The notes under the pieces are model-generated. The model saw only the letters and a program-made list of their open reading frames with translations. It did no database searches and had not been told where the DNA came from. From positions 79,786-143,785 of the forward strand of contig SRSL01000007.1 in assembly GCA_009735695.1 (NCBI GenBank): DNA of 64,000 nucleotides, read 5' to 3'. Positions within the stretch are counted from its first letter, which is position 1; each line of letters starts with the position of its first letter. This document shows, piece by piece, positions 10,104 through 17,577 of the stretch. Made by a program: the position numbers and the translations under genes. Origin of the DNA: Christiangramia bathymodioli (GTDB lineage Bacteria > Bacteroidota > Bacteroidia > Flavobacteriales > Flavobacteriaceae).

Positions 10104-10125
10104 AGTTTTTAAAGCCTTAAAAACT
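10104..10125. repeat. perfect hairpin with 9-bp arms in the nhaA upstream region
   Basis: AGTTTTTAA and TTAAAAACT are exact reverse complements around the loop AGCC. It lacks a T-run, so it is not a simple intrinsic terminator. It lies between divergently arranged genes and remains unassigned. Confidence 0.4.
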
Positions 10126-10235
10126 ACGATTTTCCTTATGGCTAATATATTGTTTGTTCAACGATTAATTTTTGATACAAGTCTATAACTGCTTAAATTT
10201 AAGGAGGTTGAATATGAATTAAAAAATGATCGCTT

Positions 10236-10385
10236 ATGGAAATTTTTACTGATTTTGTAGACAATTACAACAATTCCCTGCGAGGCCTTAACATTTTCGC
10301 TAAGGTTGCGGTCACTTTAGCTTTAGTACTGATTTTTTTAGCAGTAATTGGAGCCATCGTTAATGTGATCGTATATAACGTATAA
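10236..10385 (+). CDS. small single-span membrane protein (49 aa), hypothetical
   Basis: An ATG at 10236 opens 49 codons ending in TAA. The product begins MEIFTDFVDNYNNSLRGLNI and then has one hydrophobic span (about residues 21-46: FAKVAVTLALVLIFLAVIGA and onward). It is followed directly by a good terminator at 10423-10456, which supports a real transcript. Just upstream are an AAGGAGG at 10201-10207 and two mini-frames: ATG-AAT-TAA at 10214-10222, and an eight-codon frame at 10226-10252 that overlaps this start. I do not recognise the family, and no function is proposed. Confidence 0.55.
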   Translation: MEIFTDFVDNYNNSLRGLNIFAKVAVTLALVLIFLAVIGAIVNVIVYNV

Positions 10386-10422
10386 TCGAAGTAATTGTCC
10401 CGTAACATTTAAATTATTGTTG

Positions 10423-10456
10423 AATCCCGATGGAAGTTTTCCTCGGGATTTTTTGT
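10423..10456 (+). terminator. intrinsic terminator of the small membrane gene
   Basis: Perfect 8-bp stem AATCCCGA / TCGGGATT with a 12-base loop followed by TTTTTT. It lies 38 bases past the small gene stop and directly before the stop of the opposing VCBS gene, so it may work in both directions. Confidence 0.75.
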
Positions 10457-11634
10457 TATTTCTGAATAAATAACCTGTCCGCTGCTCTGAAATTGGCGAG
10501 ATAGATATCCAGTTTTCCGTCTGCGTTAAGATCAGCAGCTTCGATGTCTATACCCATTACCTCAGAATCACCAAAAGTTTCTGAAGTGATGTCTTTAAAA
10601 TAGCCTTTTCCATCATTCAGCATGAGCCTTGGGCCGGTTAGCGTTGCAAATAGTAAATCCAGGTCATTATCATTGTCGATATCGGCCATATCTATATCCA
10701 TGATGCTGTACAGATCTGTGAACCCCAGCCTTTCCATTGTTTGGTCATCAAAGCCAGACTCAGTTTGGATAAGAAGGCGTTGAACCGGTTCCATTCCCTG
10801 GAATAACTCCACATAGGCAAAGAAAAGATCCGTTTTTCCGTCGCCATTTAGATCACCAAAATCTGCTTCCCGTGTTTCTCCCAATGCCAGGTATGCAGAT
10901 TTTATAAATTCTGAAGTGACATCGGTAAATTGCCCGTTTCCATCATTGAGTAAAAGCTTGTTCTCTTTTTCATTACCAATAATTAGATCCAGATCACCGT
11001 CCTGGTCAAAATCATTCGCTTCTACATCCTGGGTGATATCATTGCTTTTTGGAAGACGAGCTGCGGTTTCGTCTATAAAGCGGCCGTGATCATTTTTGAT
11101 ATAAAAATTCTGACCGTTATTCCCTACGATCAAATCCTGAAAGCTATCTGAGTCAAAATCGGCGGTAATGATGGCATTGGAAATACCTTTGAAGGGAAGT
11201 TGGTTTGACCGATTTTCAAATGATTGCCCATTATTGATATAATACTCATTGGTTTTATCATCTTCGGTCACGAAAATGATGTCCAGGTCGCCATCCTGGT
11301 CAAAATTGGCTATGGCGATATCTTCGCTGTCGTGACAGGGATAATAGGAATATGGTTTCGGATCTTCATTTACGGGAAGATCAGGAAGAAGGCTGGAGGC
11401 ATCAGAGAATTTACCGGAGCCATCATTCAGTAGGATGACATTTTTGAAAAATTCCACGGCAATTACCAGGTCGGGATCTCCGTCGCCATTGATATCGGCT
11501 ACTGCAACGTCCATTGAATTATTACTGGTTTTTACGATTTCAGGCAATTCTGAACTTGCTTCAATGAACTCCTGGCTCTTTACGGCAAAACAGCTAAAGA
11601 ACAGGAAACTAAAGATGGATAGGCGTGCTAACAT
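10456..11634 (-). CDS. secreted FG-GAP/VCBS repeat protein
   Basis: A 392-residue protein with a signal peptide (about 1-20, ending FAVKSQ) and then about seven FG-GAP/VCBS repeats, each with a DxDxDGxxD-type calcium-binding loop: DINGDGDPD, DQDGDLD, DFDSDSFQD, DQDGDLD, DLNGDGKTD, DIDNDNDLD, DLNADGKLD. Such proteins form beta-propellers that stabilise on Ca2+ and usually act at the cell surface in adhesion or binding of polymers. No type IX secretion C-terminal domain, enzyme domain or anchor is visible, so it is probably periplasmic or released. It is monocistronic, between the small membrane gene and tRNA-Phe. Confidence 0.85.
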   Translation of the reverse strand: MLARLSIFSFLFFSCFAVKSQEFIEASSELPEIVKTSNNSMDVAVADINGDGDPDLVIAVEFFKNVILLNDGSGKFSDASSLLPDLPVNEDPKPYSYYPCHDSEDIAIANFDQDGDLDIIFVTEDDKTNEYYINNGQSFENRSNQLPFKGISNAIITADFDSDSFQDLIVGNNGQNFYIKNDHGRFIDETAARLPKSNDITQDVEANDFDQDGDLDLIIGNEKENKLLLNDGNGQFTDVTSEFIKSAYLALGETREADFGDLNGDGKTDLFFAYVELFQGMEPVQRLLIQTESGFDDQTMERLGFTDLYSIMDIDMADIDNDNDLDLLFATLTGPRLMLNDGKGYFKDITSETFGDSEVMGIDIEAADLNADGKLDIYLANFRAADRLFIQK

Positions 11635-11756
11635 GACTGGCTGTTTATTTGCTTTATAAATTTCTGAAATTTTTTAAAAAAAGAATGACTTGGTGAACCC
11701 GGAGACAGATATCAGGAAGGAAAAATTGAAAAAACCCGCCACATTTTTATAGATTA

Positions 11757-11802
11757 CTTGGGTTGTACCTCCAGCCCCGAAACGTCGGGGGGAACCAGGG
11801 AC
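11757..11802 (-). repeat. decayed partial copy of the tRNA-Phe 3' end
   Basis: About 46 bases here match the 3' part of the tRNA-Phe gene and its flank at 11875-11903 in the same orientation: both read CTTGGGT-GTACCTCCAG and later GGAACCAGGGAC or CGAACCAGGGAC. In this copy the T-loop bases are replaced by a 16-base palindromic insert, CCCCGAAACGTCGGGG. An AAAAAACCCGC stretch precedes both copies. No D-arm or anticodon arm remains, so it cannot make a tRNA. It is either a remnant attachment site or a decayed tandem tRNA. Confidence 0.6.
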
Positions 11803-11843
11803 TATCTTTGAAAAAACTTTTAGGTTTTGATTAGTTGTAGAAA

Positions 11844-11874
11844 TAAAAAAAACCCGCAACGTTGTTACGGGTTT
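11844..11874 (-). terminator. intrinsic terminator of tRNA-Phe
   Basis: On the minus strand the bases AACCCG and CGGGTT form the stem base, with further pairing between GTAAC-type inner bases, followed by a run of T residues. It starts seven bases after the tRNA 3' end, a typical position. Confidence 0.75.
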
Positions 11875-11880
11875 CTTGGG

Positions 11881-11953
<73 letters not shown>

Positions 11954-11973
11954 ATTGCTTTCAAAAGCGGTGG

Positions 11974-12005
11974 CAAATATAATTTCAATTTTAGGAACTC
12001 ACAAA
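11974..12005 (-). promoter_or_regulatory. promoter of tRNA-Phe
   Basis: On the minus strand TTTG (12005-12002) and TATATTTG (11981-11974) are separated by 20 bases. This fits the Bacteroidota housekeeping sigma consensus of TTTG at -33 and TAnnTTTG at -7. The expected start site would be about 15 bases upstream of the mature tRNA 5' end. It is the best promoter match in the window. Confidence 0.7.
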
Positions 12006-12056
12006 GGAAATTTTAAAAAAATGCTTTTGTATTTTTAGCCTTCAAAGAATATTTGA

Positions 12057-12788
12057 ATGAATTTGATCATAGACGCGGGTAACACGCGTGTGAAGACGGC
12101 TGTTTTTCAGGATGATATCATCCGGGAAAAGTATAATTTCAAAAAGGAAGATTTTTCTGAAAATTTTAAAAAAATCCGAGAAAATTTTCCAGAGATCACC
12201 AAATCGGTTATTTCCAGCGTCACTTCCAATGATTCTGTGATCATTTCTGAGGTGAGGAAATGTTATCCGCTTCTGGAAATAGACCACAGCATTAAACTCC
12301 CTTTCATTAATGAATATTCAACACCACAAAGTCTTGGAAAAGATCGGGTCGCATTAATGGCTGCTGCGGTAAAAGCTTATTCAGGAAAGAACGTACTCGT
12401 AATCGATGCAGGTACCTGTATAACTTATGATCTAAAAACTAGAGAAGAGGTTTACCTTGGTGGTGCTATTTCGCCGGGAATGGAAATGAGATTTAAATCC
12501 CTGCACAAGTTTACCGCAAAATTGCCGTTAGTTAAACCAAAGCCGGAAGTAGCTCTTATTGGTGATTCTACCGAAAACAGTATACTGTCTGGAATTATTA
12601 ACGGAATTATAATGGAATTAAAAGGCGTGATCGAAGCTTATCAGGCTGAATTCGAAGATTTAACAGTAATTTTTACAGGTGGTGATAGTCAATTTTTGTC
12701 TATACCGTCAAAAAATAGCATATTTGCCAACTCAAATTTTTTGTTAGAAGGATTAAATTTCATTCTAGAATTTAACAGGACTCAATGA
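12057..12788 (+). CDS. coaX: type III pantothenate kinase
   Basis: A 243-residue CoaX protein of the ASKHA fold. It starts MNLIIDAGNTRVKTAVF with the first phosphate motif DAGNTR, carries the GKDRVALMAAAVKAY segment (about 98), and has the second motif VIDAGTCITYDL (about 118-129) with its essential Asp. It phosphorylates pantothenate, the first step of coenzyme A synthesis, in the cytoplasm. CoaX differs from CoaA in ignoring CoA feedback. Its stop overlaps the start of the next gene by four bases (ATGA at 12785), so it heads a translationally coupled operon of envelope genes. Confidence 0.95.
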   Translation: MNLIIDAGNTRVKTAVFQDDIIREKYNFKKEDFSENFKKIRENFPEITKSVISSVTSNDSVIISEVRKCYPLLEIDHSIKLPFINEYSTPQSLGKDRVALMAAAVKAYSGKNVLVIDAGTCITYDLKTREEVYLGGAISPGMEMRFKSLHKFTAKLPLVKPKPEVALIGDSTENSILSGIINGIIMELKGVIEAYQAEFEDLTVIFTGGDSQFLSIPSKNSIFANSNFLLEGLNFILEFNRTQ

Positions 12789-14041
12789 TAAAACGATTTA
12801 TAGTAATCGTAGCTGTATTACTGGCATTCTCTGCAGACGCACAGGAAAACGTATCTTCACCTTACTCATATTACGGGATTGGTTTAACAAATTTCAAAGG
12901 CACGGTAGACAATCGGGCCATGGGTGGTCTCGGGGTTTATATGGATAGTATTCATGCCAACCTTCAGAACCCGGCTTCATATGGTAGGTTAAAACTTACC
13001 AATTTTACAGTGGGTGCAAGCCACGATCGCATAAGTATGGAATCTTCAGAAGGAAGTGATAATGCCAAGATCACTTCATTCGATTATTTGGCCTTAGCCT
13101 TGCCGCTTGGGCGTAATTTTGGAATTGGTTTTGGATTAGTGCCTTATACTTCTGTAGGTTACCGAATTCTTGATATTGAAGAGGATATTGCCAGCAGGCT
13201 GAACGGTAGAGGAGGTATGAACCGGGTTTTTCTTTCTGCCGGTTACGGAATTACTGAAGAGCTTAGTATAGGTGTGGAAGCAAACTACAATTTTGGTAAC
13301 TTTCAGAATACCAGAACGGTAATCAGGGATAATATTCAACTGGGTACTGAAGATGTGAATAGGTCAGACATCAAAGGATTCAATTTCAACTTTGGTGCAA
13401 ATTATCAGAAAATGCTTTCAGAAAATCTGAAATTACAGCTTTCTGCCAATTATTCTCCTGCAAAAAACCTTGAATCTGAAAACTTTAGGGAGATTTCTAC
13501 CGTAACTTTCTTAAATTCAACAGAAGTTACAGTGGATACCCGGGAAGTTGACGTAGAAAATGTTAGTTTTACATTTCCATCTGAATATACCATAGGTGGT
13601 GGTATTGGAAAACCGCATAAATGGTTCATCGGTGCAGAATTTGTTCACCTTGGAACCTCGGTTTATGAAGGCGACTTTAGATGGAGAGATGATGGTGGGG
13701 AATTTGAAGATGCTTCTCAATTTAAGATTGGGGGGTTTTTGATCCCTGATTATGACTCTTTTACGAGCTATTTTGATCGTGTTGTTTACCGGGCAGGTTT
13801 CCGTTATGATGGTACCGGGTTGGTCATCAACAATGAGTCCATAAATGAGTTTGGCATGTCTTTTGGTCTAGGATTGCCAGTTGGAGCCGCGAACAGGGAT
13901 TTATTCTCGAATGCGAACCTCGGAATTGAGCTTGGACAAAGAGGTACCACAGATTCAGGTTTAATTCAGGAACGGTTTATAAAGTTCTCGATAGGTTTGT
14001 CCCTGAACGACAAATGGTTCACAAGAAGAAAATTTGATTAA
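12785..14041 (+). CDS. outer membrane beta-barrel protein, function unknown
   Basis: A 418-residue exported protein with a signal peptide (about 1-19, ending FSADA). The mature part is a run of amphipathic strands without long helices. The opening NVSSPYSYYGIGLTNFKGTVDNRAMGGLGVYMDSIHANLQNPAS resembles FadL/PorV-type Bacteroidota barrels, whose strands begin after an N-terminal hatch with an NPAS-like motif. The last strand ends FIKFSIGLSLNDKWFTRRKFD. No ligand or partner can be named. It is translationally coupled to coaX (ATGA overlap) and followed 19 bases later by a TPR protein gene, a neighbourhood suggesting cell-envelope biogenesis. Confidence 0.75.
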   Translation: MIKRFIVIVAVLLAFSADAQENVSSPYSYYGIGLTNFKGTVDNRAMGGLGVYMDSIHANLQNPASYGRLKLTNFTVGASHDRISMESSEGSDNAKITSFDYLALALPLGRNFGIGFGLVPYTSVGYRILDIEEDIASRLNGRGGMNRVFLSAGYGITEELSIGVEANYNFGNFQNTRTVIRDNIQLGTEDVNRSDIKGFNFNFGANYQKMLSENLKLQLSANYSPAKNLESENFREISTVTFLNSTEVTVDTREVDVENVSFTFPSEYTIGGGIGKPHKWFIGAEFVHLGTSVYEGDFRWRDDGGEFEDASQFKIGGFLIPDYDSFTSYFDRVVYRAGFRYDGTGLVINNESINEFGMSFGLGLPVGAANRDLFSNANLGIELGQRGTTDSGLIQERFIKFSIGLSLNDKWFTRRKFD

Positions 14042-14060
14042 CCACACAATAAACAAGAAA

Positions 14061-15434
14061 ATGAAAAAGAGATTTCTAGCACTATTTGCAGTTGCCCTAA
14101 TGGGTACAGGGGCTATAAATGCACAGTCTGGAGACTGTCCTACTATGGCTGCACTGGCCTATGACGACGCTAAAGCCAAAAATTATGACGCTGCCTATCC
14201 TGCTTTATTAAAAGTAAGGGAAGAGTGTCCAAAATATAGTCTGGCGACTTACCAATATTTGGAAAGAGCTATAAACCATAAACTGGAGTCTGCTACAGGT
14301 CAGGAAAAAGAGGATCTTGTAGAAGAAATGATCGCTGTTTGGGAAGATAGATTAGAGCTTTACCCTGAGAAAACCGAAAAGGGGAAAGTATATTCTGATA
14401 TCGCTTTACTACAATTCGATAATAAAATAGGAACCAAAGCTGAGCAATACGAAGCATTTGATAAAGCCTATACCGAAGATAAAGAGAACTTCACCAGTCC
14501 TAAAGGTCTTTATGCTTATTTCGACCTGATGGTGGAGATGCAGGATGAAGGTCAAAGATCTCTTCAGGATGTTTTTGAGAACTACGACAGAGTTTTCGCT
14601 AAGATCGAAGAAGAAGAAAACGATGCTGCCGAGAATCTTGCTCCGCTTTTGAAAAAGCAGGAGGAAGGTGCAGAGTTAACTGCGAAAGAGGAAAAGCAAA
14701 TCAAATATGCTGAGATCAACCTTTCTAACTATGCAAAGGTGAAAGAAGCGATCAACGCTAAATTAGGTGCGAGAGCAGATTGTGATAACCTGATCCCTCT
14801 TTATAAGAAAGATTTTGATTCTAAGAAGAGCGATGTTAGCTGGTTGAAAAATGCTAACGCGAGACTATCAGCTAAAGACTGTACTGAGGATCCATTGTTC
14901 ATCCAGGTTTCTGAAGCACTTCACCAGTTGGAGCCATCAGCAAAGTCTGCTTACTCTTTAGGTCAGCTTGCTGAGTCTGAAGGTGACTATACCAAGGCGC
15001 TTAAGTATTACAACCAGGCTGCCGAGTTGGAAACAAACAAATCAGACCAAGCTAAGATCTACTATAGAATTGCGAACAACTATAAGGATAAAGGAAACTT
15101 TAGCCAGGCGAGAAGCTTCTATAACAAAGCTCTTGGTGCTAAGCCTTCTTTAGGTAGTGCTTATCTTCAAATCGCTAGTATGTATGCTCAGAGTGCCAAC
15201 AACTGTGGTGATGATACCTTCACTAAAAGAGCGGTATACTGGTTGGCTGCAGATTATGCATCCAGAGCGGCAAGGGTAGATCCTTCTATTGCTAGCAACG
15301 CAAACCAGGCTGCTTCTGCCTACAGAGGTAGAGCTCCGCAAAAGTCTGATGTATTCCAGTCATCTTACTCAGTTGGAGATAATATCTCGTTCAACTGCTG
15401 GATTGGAGAGAGCGTTCGTGTACCGAACCTATAA
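14061..15434 (+). CDS. periplasmic TPR-repeat protein
   Basis: I place the start at the ATG at 14061, because it gives a clean signal peptide (MKKRFLALFAVALMGTGAINAQ). An upstream in-frame ATG at 14034 would overlap the previous gene and add nine hydrophilic residues. The 457-residue product is helical, and clear tetratricopeptide repeats lie about residues 295-375 (AYSLGQLAESEGDYTKALKYYNQAAEL, then YYRIANNYKDKGNFSQARSFYNKALG). Several paired Cys residues (DCP, EECP, DCDN, DCTE, NCGDD, NCW) suit an oxidising periplasm. TPR proteins act as scaffolds. Partners are unknown, but the operon suggests envelope assembly or lipopolysaccharide transport. Confidence 0.8.
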   Translation: MKKRFLALFAVALMGTGAINAQSGDCPTMAALAYDDAKAKNYDAAYPALLKVREECPKYSLATYQYLERAINHKLESATGQEKEDLVEEMIAVWEDRLELYPEKTEKGKVYSDIALLQFDNKIGTKAEQYEAFDKAYTEDKENFTSPKGLYAYFDLMVEMQDEGQRSLQDVFENYDRVFAKIEEEENDAAENLAPLLKKQEEGAELTAKEEKQIKYAEINLSNYAKVKEAINAKLGARADCDNLIPLYKKDFDSKKSDVSWLKNANARLSAKDCTEDPLFIQVSEALHQLEPSAKSAYSLGQLAESEGDYTKALKYYNQAAELETNKSDQAKIYYRIANNYKDKGNFSQARSFYNKALGAKPSLGSAYLQIASMYAQSANNCGDDTFTKRAVYWLAADYASRAARVDPSIASNANQAASAYRGRAPQKSDVFQSSYSVGDNISFNCWIGESVRVPNL

Positions 15435-15435
15435 A

Positions 15436-16005
15436 ATGAAACTCACATATAGCAATATAATTTCAGGCATTGTCACGCTTCTCGGCGTGACAATGCTTTT
15501 TTCATGCGAAGGTAATTTGCAGGAGGTACGAGCCTTCAGTCTTGAAGAAGATGCGCCGCAGGCAATTGCCGAGGGTATCAACTTAAAATATACCGATTCC
15601 GGAAGGCTGGTTGCTACACTCACCAGTCCTAAAATGCTCGATTATACCAATAAGTCTTTTCCGTATCGGGAATTTCCAGATGGGGTTAAGGTTGAGTTCT
15701 TCGATGATCAGGACCGGAAAAACACTGTGGAAGCCGATTATGGTGTGGTTTACGAAAAGACCAATCTCATTGATCTGCAAGGCAATGTTTTAATACTCAC
15801 TGCTGATAGTACCAGGCTGGAAGCTAGTCAGCTATTCTGGGATCAGGAAAGAAACTGGGTGTTTACCGATAAACGCAACCTGATTCGCTTTCCCAACGGG
15901 ACTTTAAATGAAGGCCTTGGTTTTGATTCTAATCAGGATTTCAGTAATTTCCGTTCAAGAACCAACACGGGTGTACAAATAATTGAAGAAGAAACCGATG
16001 AATAA
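15436..16005 (+). CDS. lptC: LptC-like lipopolysaccharide export lipoprotein
   Basis: The start is set at the ATG at 15436, two bases after the TPR stop; it yields a lipoprotein signal ending LFSC (Cys at about residue 25). The upstream extension of the open frame lies inside the previous gene. The 189-residue product has one LptC/OstA-type beta-jellyroll domain: LKYTDSGRLVATLTSPKMLDY, then VKVEFFDDQDRKNTVEADYGVVYEKTNLIDLQGNV and ASQLFWDQERNWVFTDKRNLI. LptC passes LPS from the LptBFG transporter to LptA in the periplasm. E. coli LptC is anchored by a membrane helix; a lipid anchor is the form seen here. Confidence 0.82.
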   Translation: MKLTYSNIISGIVTLLGVTMLFSCEGNLQEVRAFSLEEDAPQAIAEGINLKYTDSGRLVATLTSPKMLDYTNKSFPYREFPDGVKVEFFDDQDRKNTVEADYGVVYEKTNLIDLQGNVLILTADSTRLEASQLFWDQERNWVFTDKRNLIRFPNGTLNEGLGFDSNQDFSNFRSRTNTGVQIIEEETDE

Positions 16006-16189
16006 ATTTTTCAGGTATTTTGAATATGCCTATCTCTTTTTTGCCGCATTTTTCATTTTCGAGGCGATCAGGATCTGGAATACCGAGCGAAACAGGGCCT
16101 ACCTGTTCCTTTTCTTTGTTTGTATAGCCATTTTTATGTTCTTTTTTAAAAGGCGATTCAGAAGAAAATACGAGGATCGCAATAAATAG
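15998..16189 (+). CDS. small two-span membrane protein (63 aa)
   Basis: The ATG at 15998 overlaps the lptC stop by eight bases. An in-frame ATG at 15983 is also possible. The product has two hydrophobic segments (about 10-22, YAYLFFAAFFIFE, and about 34-48, AYLFLFFVCIAIFMFFF) and a very basic C-terminus (KRRFRRKYEDRNK) that should stay in the cytoplasm. I do not recognise a named family. Its tight coupling between lptC and the CNNM gene suggests it belongs to this envelope operon. Confidence 0.7.
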   Translation: MNKFFRYFEYAYLFFAAFFIFEAIRIWNTERNRAYLFLFFVCIAIFMFFFKRRFRRKYEDRNK

Positions 16190-16194
16190 ACCCA

Positions 16195-17481
16195 ATGGAG
16201 GTTGATATACTTATAATTATTTGTGCTCTCCTGCTTTCCGCATTTTTTTCGGGTATGGAGATCGCTTATGTTTCTTCCAACAAGATCTATATCGAGATCG
16301 AGAAACGGCAGAATGACTTCCTGGCCAAGGTTTTAAAAAGGCTTACTAAAAAACCGTCCAAATTCATTGCCACCATGCTCGTGGGTAATAATATTGCCCT
16401 GGTGATTTATGGATTTTTCATGGGTGACCTGCTAATGGACTGGCTTAGCGGAATAGAATCGAACAGTTCTTTTGTGAATTACATTATCACTGATCTTAGT
16501 CTTCTAACTCAAACGGTCATTTCTACGCTTATCATCCTGCTTACTGCTGAATTTCTTCCGAAGGTATTCTTCCAGATTTATGCGAATACAATGCTGAAAT
16601 TTTTTGCAGTACCGGCTTATATCTTTTACCTGCTTTTCAGTTTCGTGTCAAGTTTTATTATCTGGATATCCGATATTATTCTGAAGCGGTTCTTCAAAAC
16701 CGAAGGTGATGAAGTCCAGCTGGCATTCAGCAAGGTGGAACTGGGAAATTTCATCAGTGAACAGATGGAAACTGTAGAAGAGCATGAAGAAGTGGATAGC
16801 GAAATTCAGATCTTTCAGAATGCCCTGGAATTTTCAGAAATCAAGGCTAGGGAGGTAATGATCCCCCGCACCGAGATCATCGCGGTAGACCAGAATCAAC
16901 CCCCAAAAGACCTTATCGAAACTTTTACCGAAACGGGGCTTTCCAAGCTGCTTGTTTATAACGAAAGCATAGACGATGTGATTGGTTATGTACATTCTTT
17001 CGAACTGTTTAAAAAACCCAAATCCATTAATTCCATATTGCTACCGGTGATCTTTGTTCCGGAAACCATGTGGATCAAGGATGTTTTGAATATTCTTATC
17101 AAAAAACGTAAAAGCATTGCCGTTGTTATCGACGAATACGGTGGAACAAGTGGAATGATGACCGTGGAGGATATCGTTGAGGAACTATTTGGGGAGATCG
17201 AAGATGAACACGACTCGGCGGTAATGATCGAAGAAAAGCTGGATGAGGGTCACTATAAATTTTCAGCCCGGCTAGAGGTAGACTACCTGAACGAGATGTA
17301 TAAACTGGAGATTCCGGAAGGAGAAAATTATGAGACTCTCAGCGGTTTTATCGTGAATCATACTGAAGAAATTCCGCAGCAGGGAGATATTATACAGATC
17401 GAGGATTTCGAGATAAAAATCCTCGAAACTTCCAATACGAAAATAGAGCTGGTGGAGCTTAAAACCGGCGCTGGTGATTAG
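16195..17481 (+). CDS. CNNM/CorC family membrane protein with CBS domains (hemolysin-type annotation)
   Basis: A 428-residue protein. An N-terminal CNNM (DUF21) membrane domain with three or four spans fills residues 1-165, a CBS-domain pair lies about 210-330 (REVMIPRTEIIAVD; RKSIAVVIDEYGGTSGMMTVEDIVEELFGEIEDEHD), and a CorC/HlyC transporter-associated domain is at about 350-425. Family members are Mg2+ or Co2+ exporters gated by ATP-Mg binding to the CBS pair. The older name hemolysin is historical. The gliding protein GldE belongs to the same superfamily, but the neighbours here (lptC, PPIase) do not match the gldD-ssb setting, so I do not call it GldE. Confidence 0.88.
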   Translation: MEVDILIIICALLLSAFFSGMEIAYVSSNKIYIEIEKRQNDFLAKVLKRLTKKPSKFIATMLVGNNIALVIYGFFMGDLLMDWLSGIESNSSFVNYIITDLSLLTQTVISTLIILLTAEFLPKVFFQIYANTMLKFFAVPAYIFYLLFSFVSSFIIWISDIILKRFFKTEGDEVQLAFSKVELGNFISEQMETVEEHEEVDSEIQIFQNALEFSEIKAREVMIPRTEIIAVDQNQPPKDLIETFTETGLSKLLVYNESIDDVIGYVHSFELFKKPKSINSILLPVIFVPETMWIKDVLNILIKKRKSIAVVIDEYGGTSGMMTVEDIVEELFGEIEDEHDSAVMIEEKLDEGHYKFSARLEVDYLNEMYKLEIPEGENYETLSGFIVNHTEEIPQQGDIIQIEDFEIKILETSNTKIELVELKTGAGD

Positions 17482-17577
17482 GCTTTTAAAAGTTAAGAAT
17501 TTGCTAATTTTAAATTTTATTATTAGGCTAAAAACCTTATTTTCGCCCCCTATATTTTTCGATAAACTTAAATTCTA

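Larger units (their letters stand above)
9927..10235. other. 309-base intergenic region between nhaA and a small membrane gene
   Basis: No gene is supported here. The divergent region contains an interrupted palindrome near nhaA (9967-9986), a 10-bp palindrome AAGACGTCTT at 10076-10085, and a perfect hairpin with 9-bp arms at 10104-10125 without a following T-run. Close to the small gene there is a strong Shine-Dalgarno-like AAGGAGG at 10201-10207, which is unusual in Bacteroidota. Confidence 0.5.

Noticed and set aside
12785-15434. Type IX secretion or gliding genes in the coaX operon
   Set aside because: The barrel only loosely resembles PorV/FadL and the TPR protein lacks Por/Gld motifs. 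No T9SS C-terminal sorting domain was seen in the window.
16195-17481. Calling the CNNM protein GldE
   Set aside because: GldE shares the domain layout, but the usual neighbours (gldD, ssb, mutY) are absent here.
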